From positions 517,330-581,329 of the forward strand of contig NZ_JAINFJ010000002.1 of the NCBI RefSeq assembly GCF_019966595.1: DNA of 64,000 nt, written 5' to 3'. The stretch is from Oricola indica. GTDB taxonomy: Bacteria > Pseudomonadota > Alphaproteobacteria > Rhizobiales > Rhizobiaceae. Positions 42,644-51,404 of this stretch are shown here, piece after piece; positions within the stretch are counted from its first letter, which is position 1; each line of letters begins with the position of its first letter. A program made the position numbers and the translations under genes. The notes under the pieces are model-generated. The model saw only the letters and a list, made by a program, of their open reading frames with translations, did not search any database and was not told where the DNA came from.

Positions 42644-44146
42644 ATGGATGCTTTTCTTTCTGCAACAGGACATATCCTGACACCGGCGCCGTTGTTCTGG
42701 TGCTTTCTTGGCGTGGCTCTCGGAGCGATCGTCGGCGCGATCCCGGGACTGAGCGGGTCGATGCTGATCACGATGACCGTGCCGCTGACCTTTTTCATGG
42801 GAAGCTATTACGACGCGCTGATCCTTCTGGTCGCCATGTATGTCGGCTCGGTCAGCGGCGGCCTTGTCTCGGCCACGCTATTGCGGATGCCTGGAACACC
42901 CTCCTCGATCATGACAACGCTGGACGGCTACCCGATGGCGCAGCGCGGCCAAGTGGGCCGTGCGCTGGGCCTCGGAATTACCGCCAGCTTCGTCGGCGGT
43001 CTCATATCCTGGGTGTTCCTGATCGGCCTTTCGCCGACGCTCGCGGTTTGGGCGACCTATTTCGGGCCCTGGGAATACTTCACGATGGTTCTTATGGCGC
43101 TGGTGCTGATCGCCTCACTTAGCCAGGGCTCTATGGCAAAGGGTCTGCTTGCCGGCTTCCTCGGGATGCTCGCGTCCATGCCGGGGGTCGACCCGAGTAC
43201 CGGAATGCTGCGATTGACTTTCGGATTCGATTCCTGGGCGGGCGGCTTCAGCCTCCTACCAGTCCTTCTGGGCGTGTTTGTCGTAAGCCAGGTCTTGAAA
43301 TACATCATCGATGCCGAACGCCCGGTTCTGCGGATTGCCGCGTCGAACGAAGGGATCTTCATGAGCCTCGCCGACTGGAAGCGGCAGGCGACAAACCTGA
43401 TCCGCTCCTCGGTGATCGGAACCTGGATCGGCATCCTTCCTGGGATCGGGGCCTCGATCGGGTCGATCTGCGCGTACACGGCCGCCAAGAACCTGTCGAA
43501 GACGCCCGAGAAGTTCGGTACCGGAATCGATGACGGTGTCGTCGCATCGGAGGCAGCCAACAACGCGACGATCGGCGGCGCCCTCGTCCCGCTGGTGACC
43601 ATGGGCATCCCGGGAAGCGTGATCGACGCCATCCTGATAGGCGCCCTGCTGATGCACAATCTGCAACCAGGTCCGCTGCTCTTCGTGACCAACCCGGAAG
43701 TGCCCTACACCATCATTTCGACTCACCTCATCGCCAACTGCATGATGCTGGTTGTGATGTTGCTATCGGTGAAATGGATGTCGAAACTGATCCTGGTTCC
43801 GACTGCCTACCTGATGCCCATCATTCTGATGTTCTGCCTGATCGGTTCATATTCTTTGCAGAACCGCCCGTTCGACGTCTGGGTAACGCTCGCCTTCGGG
43901 GTGATCGGGTTCGTCCTTGAGAAGGTCAAGGTCCCTTTGGCGCCCTTCGTGATCGGTTTTATTTTGGCCGTTCTCGCGGAATCCGAGCTTCGCTCGGGTC
44001 TCATGGCCTCGGCAGGATCAATCACACCACTCTTCACCCGACCCGTCGCGGCGTTGTTCCTGACCGTTTCGATCTTCATGCTGGTCTGGTCGTTCTGGAG
44101 CGATAGCCGCGGCGCGCGCCTGCGGAAGCGGGATTTGGTCGAATGA
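42644..44146 (+). CDS. tctA: TctA-family large permease
   Basis: A 500-residue permease with around twelve membrane segments. GAIVGAIPGLSGSMLITMTV is the first TctA signature, and GILPGIGASIGSICAYTAAK is the inverted-repeat counterpart. MLLGTITPGSVID-like text appears as TMGIPGSVIDAILIGALLMH. It forms the transport channel with TctB and overlaps the next gene by ATGA, tying the transporter to the enzyme genes. Confidence 0.93.
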   Translation: MDAFLSATGHILTPAPLFWCFLGVALGAIVGAIPGLSGSMLITMTVPLTFFMGSYYDALILLVAMYVGSVSGGLVSATLLRMPGTPSSIMTTLDGYPMAQRGQVGRALGLGITASFVGGLISWVFLIGLSPTLAVWATYFGPWEYFTMVLMALVLIASLSQGSMAKGLLAGFLGMLASMPGVDPSTGMLRLTFGFDSWAGGFSLLPVLLGVFVVSQVLKYIIDAERPVLRIAASNEGIFMSLADWKRQATNLIRSSVIGTWIGILPGIGASIGSICAYTAAKNLSKTPEKFGTGIDDGVVASEAANNATIGGALVPLVTMGIPGSVIDAILIGALLMHNLQPGPLLFVTNPEVPYTIISTHLIANCMMLVVMLLSVKWMSKLILVPTAYLMPIILMFCLIGSYSLQNRPFDVWVTLAFGVIGFVLEKVKVPLAPFVIGFILAVLAESELRSGLMASAGSITPLFTRPVAALFLTVSIFMLVWSFWSDSRGARLRKRDLVE

Positions 44147-45261
44147 AGGACGCGACGATCAAGTGCATCACCTGCCACAACATCGCGATTGACGAGAAAA
44201 CCGACTGGACGTTCATCGAGGTAACCTGCTCGGACGGGATCACGGGTTGGGGCGAAAGTTCGGTGAACGGCGCCGGTCCCGTCCTTGCGGCGATGACGGC
44301 TCAGCAGGCCTCCAAGTTCACCGGCGCCCCCGCGTTCCCCAACACCGTCCAATGGCTTAGCGGGGCGCGCAACGGCGGATTGTTGCAACACGCGGTGCTC
44401 AGCGGAATTGAGCAGGCGCTCTGGGATGCGCAGGGGCAACGGTTGGGGGTTTCCGCACAGGACCTGCTCGGAGGCGCGGTACGTGATCGAATACCCGTCT
44501 ATGCAAACATAAACCGACGCACGCGCAACCGCGTGCCCGAAGGCTTCGCCGAATCCGCTCGGGTCGCGCTGGCGGCGGGCCACTCCCACTTCAAACTGGC
44601 CCCTTTCGACGGTCTTGGACTTGGCGACCACAATGGCGACGAGGCGAGGATGGCAGCCGGGATCGCCTGCGTTCGGGCGGTCTGCGACGAGGTCGGCGAT
44701 CCCGGCAAGGTGATGGTGGATTGCCACTGGCGCTTCGAAGAGGCATTGGCGTTCCGACTGATTCATACGGCAGCCGAGCTTGGACTGTTCTGGCTGGAAT
44801 GCCCCGTCCCGGAGACGCCGTCGAACTTCCCGCTTCTCGGACGACTCAAAGACGAAGCAAGCCGCAGAGGATTACGCCTGGCCGGCGTTGAAAGGTGCCT
44901 CGACCTCGCCGACATCCGCGCTCATGTGGATGGCCGACACTATGATGTGCTCATGCCGGACGTGAAGTACATCGGAGGCCTTTCGGGCGCGCGCAGCGTG
45001 GCAGAGCTTGCGGCGACATCGCAGCTCCACATCTCGCCGCACAACCCGACGGGCCCGGTGTGCCATGCTGCCAGTGTCGCGATCTCGTCGGTGCTGACCA
45101 ATTTCCTCGTACTGGAAATTCAGTTTGACGAAACCCCAATCTTCGACGCCCTGACAGGGCAGACGATGGTTGTCACCAATGGCGCAATCCCTGTGCCGCA
45201 GGGGCCGGGGTTCGGCCTATCCCTTGATCGAAATCTTCTAGCTGAACTGGCCGTGTCATGA
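44143..45261 (+). CDS. Mandelate racemase/muconate lactonising enzyme family protein
   Basis: A 372-residue enolase-superfamily enzyme. The metal ligands fit VDCHWRF (Asp), WLECPVPE (Glu) and AGVERCLDL (Glu). The Lys in FKLAPFDG and the His in ISPHNPTGP would be the catalytic acid-base pair. Sugar-acid dehydratases of this superfamily have the same layout. Adjacent Tct transport and UxaA-type genes suggest that the substrate is an imported hydroxy-carboxylate. The specific substrate is not determinable. Confidence 0.88.
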   Translation: MKDATIKCITCHNIAIDEKTDWTFIEVTCSDGITGWGESSVNGAGPVLAAMTAQQASKFTGAPAFPNTVQWLSGARNGGLLQHAVLSGIEQALWDAQGQRLGVSAQDLLGGAVRDRIPVYANINRRTRNRVPEGFAESARVALAAGHSHFKLAPFDGLGLGDHNGDEARMAAGIACVRAVCDEVGDPGKVMVDCHWRFEEALAFRLIHTAAELGLFWLECPVPETPSNFPLLGRLKDEASRRGLRLAGVERCLDLADIRAHVDGRHYDVLMPDVKYIGGLSGARSVAELAATSQLHISPHNPTGPVCHAASVAISSVLTNFLVLEIQFDETPIFDALTGQTMVVTNGAIPVPQGPGFGLSLDRNLLAELAVS

Positions 45262-46418
45262 TTCAAGAGTTTCTGGGATTCCGTCGACCGGACGGATCTG
45301 TCGGTGTGCGCAATGACCTGCTGATCCTGTCGACGACCGGACTTACCGGGCCCGTCGCCCGGCGGATCGGAAAGGCGCTTCCGGAGGCCAAGGTTATCAC
45401 AACGCCCTACGGGAGTGGCGTGGTCGGAGATGACGGCGCCCTGCGTGACCGGATGTTGCTCGGCTTTGCGTGTCATCCGAACGTCGGCGCTGTGTTGCTT
45501 CTGAGCGGCAAACAACCCGAAGCCGAGGAATACCGCGACCAGATCGCCGCGACCGGACGGCCGGTCGAATTGCTTCTTCTCGACCTGAACAATCAGGATT
45601 CCCTGCGTTTGACGGATACGGGAATCCGTGCCGGCGCCCGACTTCTGCGTCAGCTCAGCCGCGAGTCCCGCAGTCCGGCCCCGATCTCCGAGCTGTTTCT
45701 GGCTGCCGAATGTGGGCGCTCCGATCCCAGTTCGGGTCTTGCAGCCAATCCGCTGGTCGGGCACGTCGCCGATCGTGTCGTCGCCCTGGGCGGCAGGTTC
45801 GTCGCCGGGGAAACGATGGAATGGTTCGGGGCCGAACATTTCCTCAATCGGCGCGCGGCCTCGCCCGAGATCGCAGAAGCGATCAGGAACGCTCTGGCCC
45901 GTAGAATGGATCACGCGAAATCTGCCGGGATCGACCTCATCGGGAACAACCCCGGCCCGACCAACATCGCCGGCGGGTTGACGACCCTTGAAGAGAAATC
46001 GCTCGGCGCGATCCACAAGTCAGGCTCCAGCCCGATCGTCGGTGTGCTTGCTCACGGACAGCGCCCTTCCGGCCCGGGATGCTGGCTCATGGACCAGCCG
46101 TTTTATGCACCCGAGTCGCTATCCGGCCTGTCGGCGGCAGGTGCTCAGATCGTTCTGTTCACAACCGGGCCTGGCAATAGTTATTGCAGCCTACTCGCCC
46201 CGACTATCAAGATATCGGCCAACGTCGAAACCTGCGCGAACCTTCCAGAGCAGATCGATTTCGACGCCAGCGGGATCCTGCTCGGAATGGTTTCGAAAGA
46301 AGAAGCAACCGATCGTCTGATCACACACATCCTGGAAACGGCTTCCGGCGCCTCGACCTTTGGCGAGATCCTGCTGGAAGGAGAAGAAGTCGTAACCCGT
46401 ATCGGAGCATCGCTGTAA
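45258..46418 (+). CDS. UxaA-family large subunit (altronate dehydratase/sulfolactate lyase type)
   Basis: A 386-residue protein homologous to the C-terminal part of altronate dehydratase. GFRRPDGSVGVRNDLLIL is the start signature, and GNNPGPTNIAGGLTTLEEKS and FTTGPGNSYCSLLAPTIKIS form the core with its Cys. The SAF domain is encoded separately by the next gene. Split proteins of this type include (2R)-sulfolactate sulfo-lyase SuyB as well as uncharacterised dehydratases, so beta-elimination of water or sulfite are both possible. Confidence 0.87.
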   Translation: MIQEFLGFRRPDGSVGVRNDLLILSTTGLTGPVARRIGKALPEAKVITTPYGSGVVGDDGALRDRMLLGFACHPNVGAVLLLSGKQPEAEEYRDQIAATGRPVELLLLDLNNQDSLRLTDTGIRAGARLLRQLSRESRSPAPISELFLAAECGRSDPSSGLAANPLVGHVADRVVALGGRFVAGETMEWFGAEHFLNRRAASPEIAEAIRNALARRMDHAKSAGIDLIGNNPGPTNIAGGLTTLEEKSLGAIHKSGSSPIVGVLAHGQRPSGPGCWLMDQPFYAPESLSGLSAAGAQIVLFTTGPGNSYCSLLAPTIKISANVETCANLPEQIDFDASGILLGMVSKEEATDRLITHILETASGASTFGEILLEGEEVVTRIGASL

Positions 46419-46705
46419 TGGAGAATATACCTCAAAAGGTCATCGTTCAGGACTGGTCCGACTCCATCGGCGTTGCCCTAGTTCCGATCTGGGCAGGCGA
46501 GGTCCTGAACATCAAGATTGGCACAGAGACACGTACAGTAAGGATTCAGAACGATATTCCCCGGTACCACAAGTTCGCGGTCATTGACTTGCCCGGTGGT
46601 GCAGAGGTCCTAAAAAACGGAGAAGTCATCGGCCGTCTGCTGCGTGAAACGAAGATCGGTGAACACGTTCACACACACAACCTCACCGGCCTGACTATGA
46701 AGTAA
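46418..46705 (+). CDS. SAF-domain small subunit of UxaA-type lyase
   Basis: A 95-residue SAF-domain protein (PQKVIVQDWSDSIGVALVPI, then RETKIGEHVHTHNLTGLTMK) equivalent to the N-terminal region of UxaA or to SuyA. Its ATG overlaps the large-subunit stop as TAATG, with the order large-then-small. The conserved His pair HVHTHN is the expected metal/substrate site of SAF-containing dehydratases. Confidence 0.88.
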   Translation: MENIPQKVIVQDWSDSIGVALVPIWAGEVLNIKIGTETRTVRIQNDIPRYHKFAVIDLPGGAEVLKNGEVIGRLLRETKIGEHVHTHNLTGLTMK

Positions 46706-46850
46706 AGAACCGTTGGAGCAACTTGGCCAATAGCGGTGCGATATGCGAGGCACAGTTCCCTTTCCGACCCTGATCCGGCGGTTATGCGGCGCGCAATATG
46801 CAGGCCGCAGCGGATGTGAAATAGCCTGTTGCAGTCAAGGAGATGAAATC

Positions 46851-47720
46851 ATGACCAAACGGCTGTTGACCTGCGCAGTACTGGGCAACTTTACGACGCG
46901 CTCCCTAAACCCTGCCTTGCCGATTACGCCAGCGGAGATCGCCGACGACTGTCTTGCCGCGGCTGAAGAAGGGGCGTCAATTGTACACATTCATGTACGC
47001 GATCCCCAAACCGAACTTCCCTCGATGGAGGTCCCGCTTTACGCTGAGGTGGTATCCCGGATTCGCGATGTCCGCGAAGACTTGATCATCAACCTCACGA
47101 CCGGGAATGGCGGGCGCTTTCATCCAACCGATGGCAACCCGGTATTGCCCGGGCCACGCACCAATCTTCTACCGCCCGACGACCGAGTGCGTCATATTCA
47201 GGAAATCAAGCCGGATGTCGCGACACTGGACCTGAACACGATGGTATTTGGCGGAGAAGTGGTAATCAATCCGCCATCCTCTGTTCGACGTATGGGAGAA
47301 CTAATCCTGGCAGCAGGGTCGCGTCCTGAAATCGAGCTGTTCGATTCCGGTGACATAGCGCTTTTGAAAGCATTACAAAAAGAGGGCAGCCTACCCGAAG
47401 CGCCCTTGTGTTCCATAGTCATGGGCGTGCCCTACGGCTTTGCGCCCGGACCGGAAACCGTGCTGTATGCGCGTGGACTGTTGCCGCCAGGAGCCAAATG
47501 GACAGCTTTCGGAACAGGGCGTTATGCCTTTCCCATGTTAGCACAATCGCTTCTGGCAGGCGGCCACGCGCGAATCGGCCTTGAGGATGCCGTCAGGCTC
47601 GACGCCGAAACGCTCGCGCCATCAAACGCGGCGATGGTCGCCAAGGCCCGGCGAATGATGGAAGACCTCGGTCATCCCCCTGCGACCCCCGAGGAGGCGC
47701 GCGCGCTGCTGGACCTGTGA
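46851..47720 (+). CDS. BKACE-family enzyme (DUF849, beta-keto acid cleavage)
   Basis: A 289-residue TIM-barrel enzyme. VHIHVRDPQTELPSMEVPLY contains the Zn-binding His-x-His, and NLTTGNGGRFHPTDGNP and SIVMGVPYGFAPGPETVL are further family stretches. BKACE enzymes condense a beta-keto acid with acetyl-CoA to yield acetoacetate and a CoA ester. AAGGAGAT precedes ATG 46851; an upstream in-frame ATG at 46743 lacks one. It may complete degradation of the acid handled by the preceding lyase. Confidence 0.9.
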   Translation: MTKRLLTCAVLGNFTTRSLNPALPITPAEIADDCLAAAEEGASIVHIHVRDPQTELPSMEVPLYAEVVSRIRDVREDLIINLTTGNGGRFHPTDGNPVLPGPRTNLLPPDDRVRHIQEIKPDVATLDLNTMVFGGEVVINPPSSVRRMGELILAAGSRPEIELFDSGDIALLKALQKEGSLPEAPLCSIVMGVPYGFAPGPETVLYARGLLPPGAKWTAFGTGRYAFPMLAQSLLAGGHARIGLEDAVRLDAETLAPSNAAMVAKARRMMEDLGHPPATPEEARALLDL

Positions 47721-47904
47721 TCCAGCCTGGTCGCGATCATAGTATCCGATGTGGATAGACCGTGAGCGGACATACCCGACACGACCCGTCCAAAGTCCAT
47801 CTCAAGGTCTTCGGCCATCGCACGGTATCCTACAGGCTACGTGACCTGCCACGGGATATTTCCTCCACCGTCGATTAGAGTCCGGCCCAACTTGAGGACG
47901 GACA

Positions 47905-48171
47905 ATGAAGCGAACGAGATTCACGGACGAGCAGATCATCGGCATCCTGGCGGAGCACGAGGCAGGCGCGAAGTGCGCAGACCTTTGTCGCAAGCACGGC
48001 ATGTCGGAAGGCACCTTCTACAACTGGAAGGCAAAGTTCGGCGGGATGACGGTGTCGGAGGCCAAGCGGCTGAAGGCGCTCGAGGATGAGAACTCGAAGC
48101 TCAAGAAGTTACTGGCCGAGCAGATGCTCGATCTCGCCGCGATGAAGGAATTGGTTTCAAAAAAGTGGTGA
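47905..48171 (+). CDS. IS3-family transposase OrfA
   Basis: An 88-residue protein with a helix-turn-helix (FTDEQIIGILAEHEAGAKCA, DLCRKHGMSEGTFYNWKAKF) and a C-terminal leucine-zipper-like helix. The slippery heptamer A-AAA-AAG lies in its zero frame at 48159-48165, two codons before the stop, which would move ribosomes by -1 into orfB to make the OrfAB transposase. Confidence 0.92.
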   Translation: MKRTRFTDEQIIGILAEHEAGAKCADLCRKHGMSEGTFYNWKAKFGGMTVSEAKRLKALEDENSKLKKLLAEQMLDLAAMKELVSKKW

Positions 48172-49093
48172 CGCCTGCCGTGAAGCGCGAGGCGGTCGCG
48201 CATCTGAAGGCCCGGTTCGGGCTTTCGGAACGGCGGGCGTGCCGGATTGCCGGGGCGGATCGCAAGATGGTCCGATATCAGGCGCAGCGCGCTCCCGATA
48301 CGGAGCTGCGTGGTCGGTTGCGTGAGCTGGCCAACGCGCGTCGACGGTTCGGCTACCGGCGGCTCTTCGTGCTGCTGCGCCGCGAGGGTGAGTCTTCCGG
48401 GACCAACCGGATCTATCGCTTGTATTGCGAGGAAGGGCTGACAGTGCGCAAGCGGAAGGCCCGTCGCAAAGCTGTCGGGACACGAGCGCCGACCCTGGTC
48501 GAGGCGCGCCCTAATGCGCGCTGGTCACTGGATTTCGTTCACGACCAATTCGCCAATGGCCAGCGCTTCCGGGTGCTCAACGTGGTCGATGACGTCACTC
48601 GTGAATGCCTGGCGGCTATTCCGGACACCTCGATCTCGGGGCGTCGGGTGGCGCGTGAACTGACCGCCTTGGTCGAGCGTCGCGGCAAGCCGGGGTTGAT
48701 CGTCTCGGACAACGACACGGAGCTGACGTCCAACGCGATCCTACGCTGGTGCTCCGAGAATCGCGTCGAATGGCATTACATCGCGCCGGGCAAGCCGATG
48801 CAGAACGGCTTCGTGGAGAGCTTCACGGTCGGATGCGGGACGAACTGCTCAATGAGACCATGTTCCGGAACCTGGCCCATGCGCGGGTCGTGATCGCCGC
48901 CTGGGCCGCTGACTACAACACCGAACGTCCCCATTCGGCCTTGGACTACCCGACCCCGGCTGACTACGCGCGGACCCTGACCACCGCAATCGCCCGCCCC
49001 GCTACGCGAGATGAAAGCTCCACGCGTCGGGCGATTGCTCTTCCTGCGCCGATCGGCGTAAACACCAACCTGGCTCCGGTTGCGGCTGGATGA
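48165..49093 (+). pseudogene. IS3-family transposase OrfB with one-base frameshift
   Basis: OrfB carries an HTH-21-like region and an rve integrase core with the DDE acids in WSLDFVHD, VSDNDTEL and NGFVESF. Right after VESF the frame breaks: the text continues in another frame as GRMRDELLNETMFRNLAHAR and ends in NTERPHSALDYPTPADYA. Comparison with the expected NGRMRDEL shows that one base is missing at about 48824. This copy is therefore likely inactive unless the missing base is a sequencing error. Confidence 0.88.
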
Positions 49094-49157
49094 AAGACCC
49101 GTGGCAGGTCAGCTGCGTTCTAATCCGTTAAGAGCAAAAAGACGCCGGCGAGCATGC

Positions 49158-49796
49158 CTACTCACCATTGTTGGTTTCGGTCTTGATGCCGTGGCTCTTT
49201 TAATACTCATAGATCTCGCGAACCGACCTGACACCCGGATCTTCGTCCTCACTTTCTCCACGAGACTGATGCCAATTCGGAATGCGCCCCACAAACGGGG
49301 AGATCAGGTACGCTCCGGCATCGGCGGGCACCCTTGCCTGTTCGAAGCAAAATATCAGCGTCAGATTGCAGTCGACGCCCTCTGTTTGGCGATGCGCCGC
49401 AGCCTGAATGCCCTCCCAGGTGGATGCGATCTTGATGAGGATCCGGTCCTTTCCGATACCGAATTCCTTCTAGGCCTCCAGCAAACGGTATGCATTCTCG
49501 ATCGTCGCATCCCTGTCGAAGGACAAACGGGCATCGACCTCGGTTGAAACCCTGCCCGGCACAAGCTCCGCCATTCTCGCCCCGGGAGCCACAGCGACCC
49601 GTTCCGCGGTCATCTCGGAAGCCCTGGCCCGTCGCATGGCCGGTTGCGCGCCCCAGTCGAGGCAATCCTGATAGATTTCCGTGACATGCGGATTTTCGAG
49701 CGATTTGAGAACGATGGAAGGATTGGTGGTGCAATCGACCGGGTGGATCCGCGCGACAGCCACCACGTCACCAGTGTCCGCGACAACCGTGGTCAT
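49158..49796 (-). pseudogene. Decayed transaldolase
   Basis: From ATG 49796 the frame reads TTVVADTGDVVAVARIHPVD and TTNPSIVLKSLE, the start of a TalB-type transaldolase. It has a TAG at 49470-49472 after LLEA, continues in frame through [18 protein letters not shown] (the Schiff-base lysine region) and [18 protein letters not shown], meets a TAA at 49200-49202, and ends at 49158, well short of the usual 315 residues. Two stops and a lost C-terminus make it non-functional. It lies between the IS and the KDPG-aldolase gene, downstream in the catabolic operon. Confidence 0.85.
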
Positions 49797-49853
49797 CTTG
49801 CGCAACGGACAGAGGATTGTTTCCGCTCATCCGATCCAGAGGGGTGGTGATTG

Positions 49854-50477
49854 TCAGTTGGCGGCGCTGCCGCGCACGAATAGCCTGATCTCGTCGACCA
49901 GCGGACCCGCATAGTCGGATTTGAGCATCCATGACCCGCCGACCGCGCAGACGTTGGGAAGCCGCGCATAGTTCGCGAGGACGGAAGAACTGATTTTTCC
50001 CGTCGCCATGAATGTCGTGTCCCGAAAGATATTCGCGAAGTCGGCCAAAACCTCGAGGGCATTGGCGGCTTCGGCCGGATAGAACTTAAGAAGGCGATAT
50101 CCAGCTTCCCGGGCGAACATAACCTCCGATGCCGTCTGCACGCCGGGCACGAGCGGCAATCCGGATTGCGAGACGATTTCGGCAAGCTGCGGGGTCAACC
50201 CCGGGCTGACGAGGCAGTCTGCACCCGCATCGTGAGCCCGGTCGAGAGATTCAGCGTCCATGATCGTTCCCGCCGCAAAGAGGCAAGACGGATGGCGAGC
50301 CTTGGCTTCCCGCAACACATTCGGCGCATGCGGGGTCCGGAAAAGGATCTCCACGGCCGTGGTACCGGATTGCACCAACCTGTCGACCAATTCGAGGCCG
50401 TCGGCGACCTCTCTCGCTGTCACGATCGGCATGATGCCGGCTTCCGCAATCCGTTTTGCGGTTTCCTGCATGTCCAT
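49854..50477 (-). CDS. KDPG-type aldolase (2-dehydro-3-deoxy-phosphogluconate aldolase family)
   Basis: A 207-residue class I aldolase. It would split a 2-keto-3-deoxy sugar-acid phosphate into pyruvate and an aldehyde phosphate. GIMPIVTAREVADGLELVDR, TTAVEILFRTP (catalytic Glu) and LLKFYPAEAANAL (Schiff-base Lys) are diagnostic. ATG 50477 overlaps the kinase stop by one base. With the kinase next to it, the pair covers the lower part of a phosphorylative Entner-Doudoroff-like route; sulfo-sugar variants use the same family. Confidence 0.9.
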   Translation of the reverse strand: MDMQETAKRIAEAGIMPIVTAREVADGLELVDRLVQSGTTAVEILFRTPHAPNVLREAKARHPSCLFAAGTIMDAESLDRAHDAGADCLVSPGLTPQLAEIVSQSGLPLVPGVQTASEVMFAREAGYRLLKFYPAEAANALEVLADFANIFRDTTFMATGKISSSVLANYARLPNVCAVGGSWMLKSDYAGPLVDEIRLFVRGSAAN

Positions 50478-51400
50478 CAGCTTGTCACCTTTTTTTCCAG
50501 AACAGTCATGACCTGACGACGGTCCGGCGCTCCGAGCCTTCCGCCGAAGGTTTCGCATTTGATTGCCGCAGCCGCATTCGCGAAATCGATAATATCGGCG
50601 ATGGGCATCCCCTCCGCCAAGGCGAGTGTGAACGCGCCGTGGAAGACATCGCCCGCCGCCAAAGTGTCTACGGCGACGACGCGAGGCGGCTTGCTGTGAC
50701 GAACACCACCGTCCTCGACCCAGTAACAACCGAGCGGCCCGGCGGTGACGGCGACGAAACAGTCGTAGCGAACGGCAAGCGCCTCGACCGCCTCGGTGAC
50801 GGTTTCGCGACCTGAGAGTGCGAGCGCTGCAGGCTCGGAGAAAACCGCATGGCTGCAAAGTTCTACCAGATCGCCGATCACCTCTTTTGGCGCAACGTCC
50901 GCGTCGAGGACGGCTGGAACGCCGGCGTCGCGGGCGGCGCGCAGGATCGCCGCGGCGCCCTGCGGCCATCGTACGTCCACGAGAATCGCGTCCGCTTCGA
51001 CAACCCTATCGAGCGGCAGCCACTCGGCCCCGGTGGGGAGCGCCTTGTCATAATAAGGCACGGCGAGCCGCTCGCCTTCGGAATCAACCAGAACGGCGCA
51101 TATCGCCGACCGCGCTTCGTCAAATCGCTTCACGAAGCGGCAATCCACGCCGTCCCGCTCGAGATCGGCGACAATCCTGTCACCAGCGAGATCGGCCCCG
51201 GCGCGCGAGATCAGCATGCAATCGCCACCGAGGCGTGCCGCAGCAGCTGCCGCGCTCGCCGCCATGCCATGCGCGACCTCCGCCATTTCGATCGGAAGCA
51301 GCTTGCCGGGGCCCGTGGGCATGTGATCGACGCGGAAAATATAGTCCAGCGTCGTCGCGCCAGCGAAAATCAGGCGACGCGGCGCCTCGTCGGTTCTCAT
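50477..51400 (-). CDS. PfkB-family kinase, 2-keto-3-deoxy-sugar-acid or ketose kinase type
   Basis: A 307-residue ribokinase-type kinase. The start RRLIFAGATTLDYIFRVDHM and the motif DTLAAGDVFHGAFTLALAEG (catalytic Asp) are close to KDG kinases and to sulfofructose kinase YihV-like proteins. The substrate is not resolvable by eye. It lies four bases after the CaiB/BaiF gene and overlaps the aldolase start, so kinase and aldolase are coupled, as expected for phosphorylation followed by aldol cleavage. Confidence 0.9.
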   Translation of the reverse strand: MRTDEAPRRLIFAGATTLDYIFRVDHMPTGPGKLLPIEMAEVAHGMAASAAAAAARLGGDCMLISRAGADLAGDRIVADLERDGVDCRFVKRFDEARSAICAVLVDSEGERLAVPYYDKALPTGAEWLPLDRVVEADAILVDVRWPQGAAAILRAARDAGVPAVLDADVAPKEVIGDLVELCSHAVFSEPAALALSGRETVTEAVEALAVRYDCFVAVTAGPLGCYWVEDGGVRHSKPPRVVAVDTLAAGDVFHGAFTLALAEGMPIADIIDFANAAAAIKCETFGGRLGAPDRRQVMTVLEKKVTS

Positions 51401-51404
51401 GGGA

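Larger units (their letters stand above)
47842..49111 (+). mobile_element. IS3-family insertion sequence with frameshifted orfB
   Basis: The element is 1270 bp and bounded by inverted repeats sharing TGACCTGCCACGGG (47842-47855 and the complement at 49098-49111). It carries orfA, a programmed-frameshift signal and orfB. No exact target duplication is visible; the flanks GCTACG and GCTGCG differ by one base and may be coincidence. A related but diverged 3' piece lies at 63645-63740. The IS separates the BKACE gene from a decayed transaldolase and may have caused its truncation. Confidence 0.88.

Noticed and set aside
47836-49117. Target-site duplication flanking the IS3 copy
   Set aside because: The six-base flanks GCTACG and GCTGCG differ by one base and are longer than typical IS3 duplications, so they are not accepted as a true duplication.
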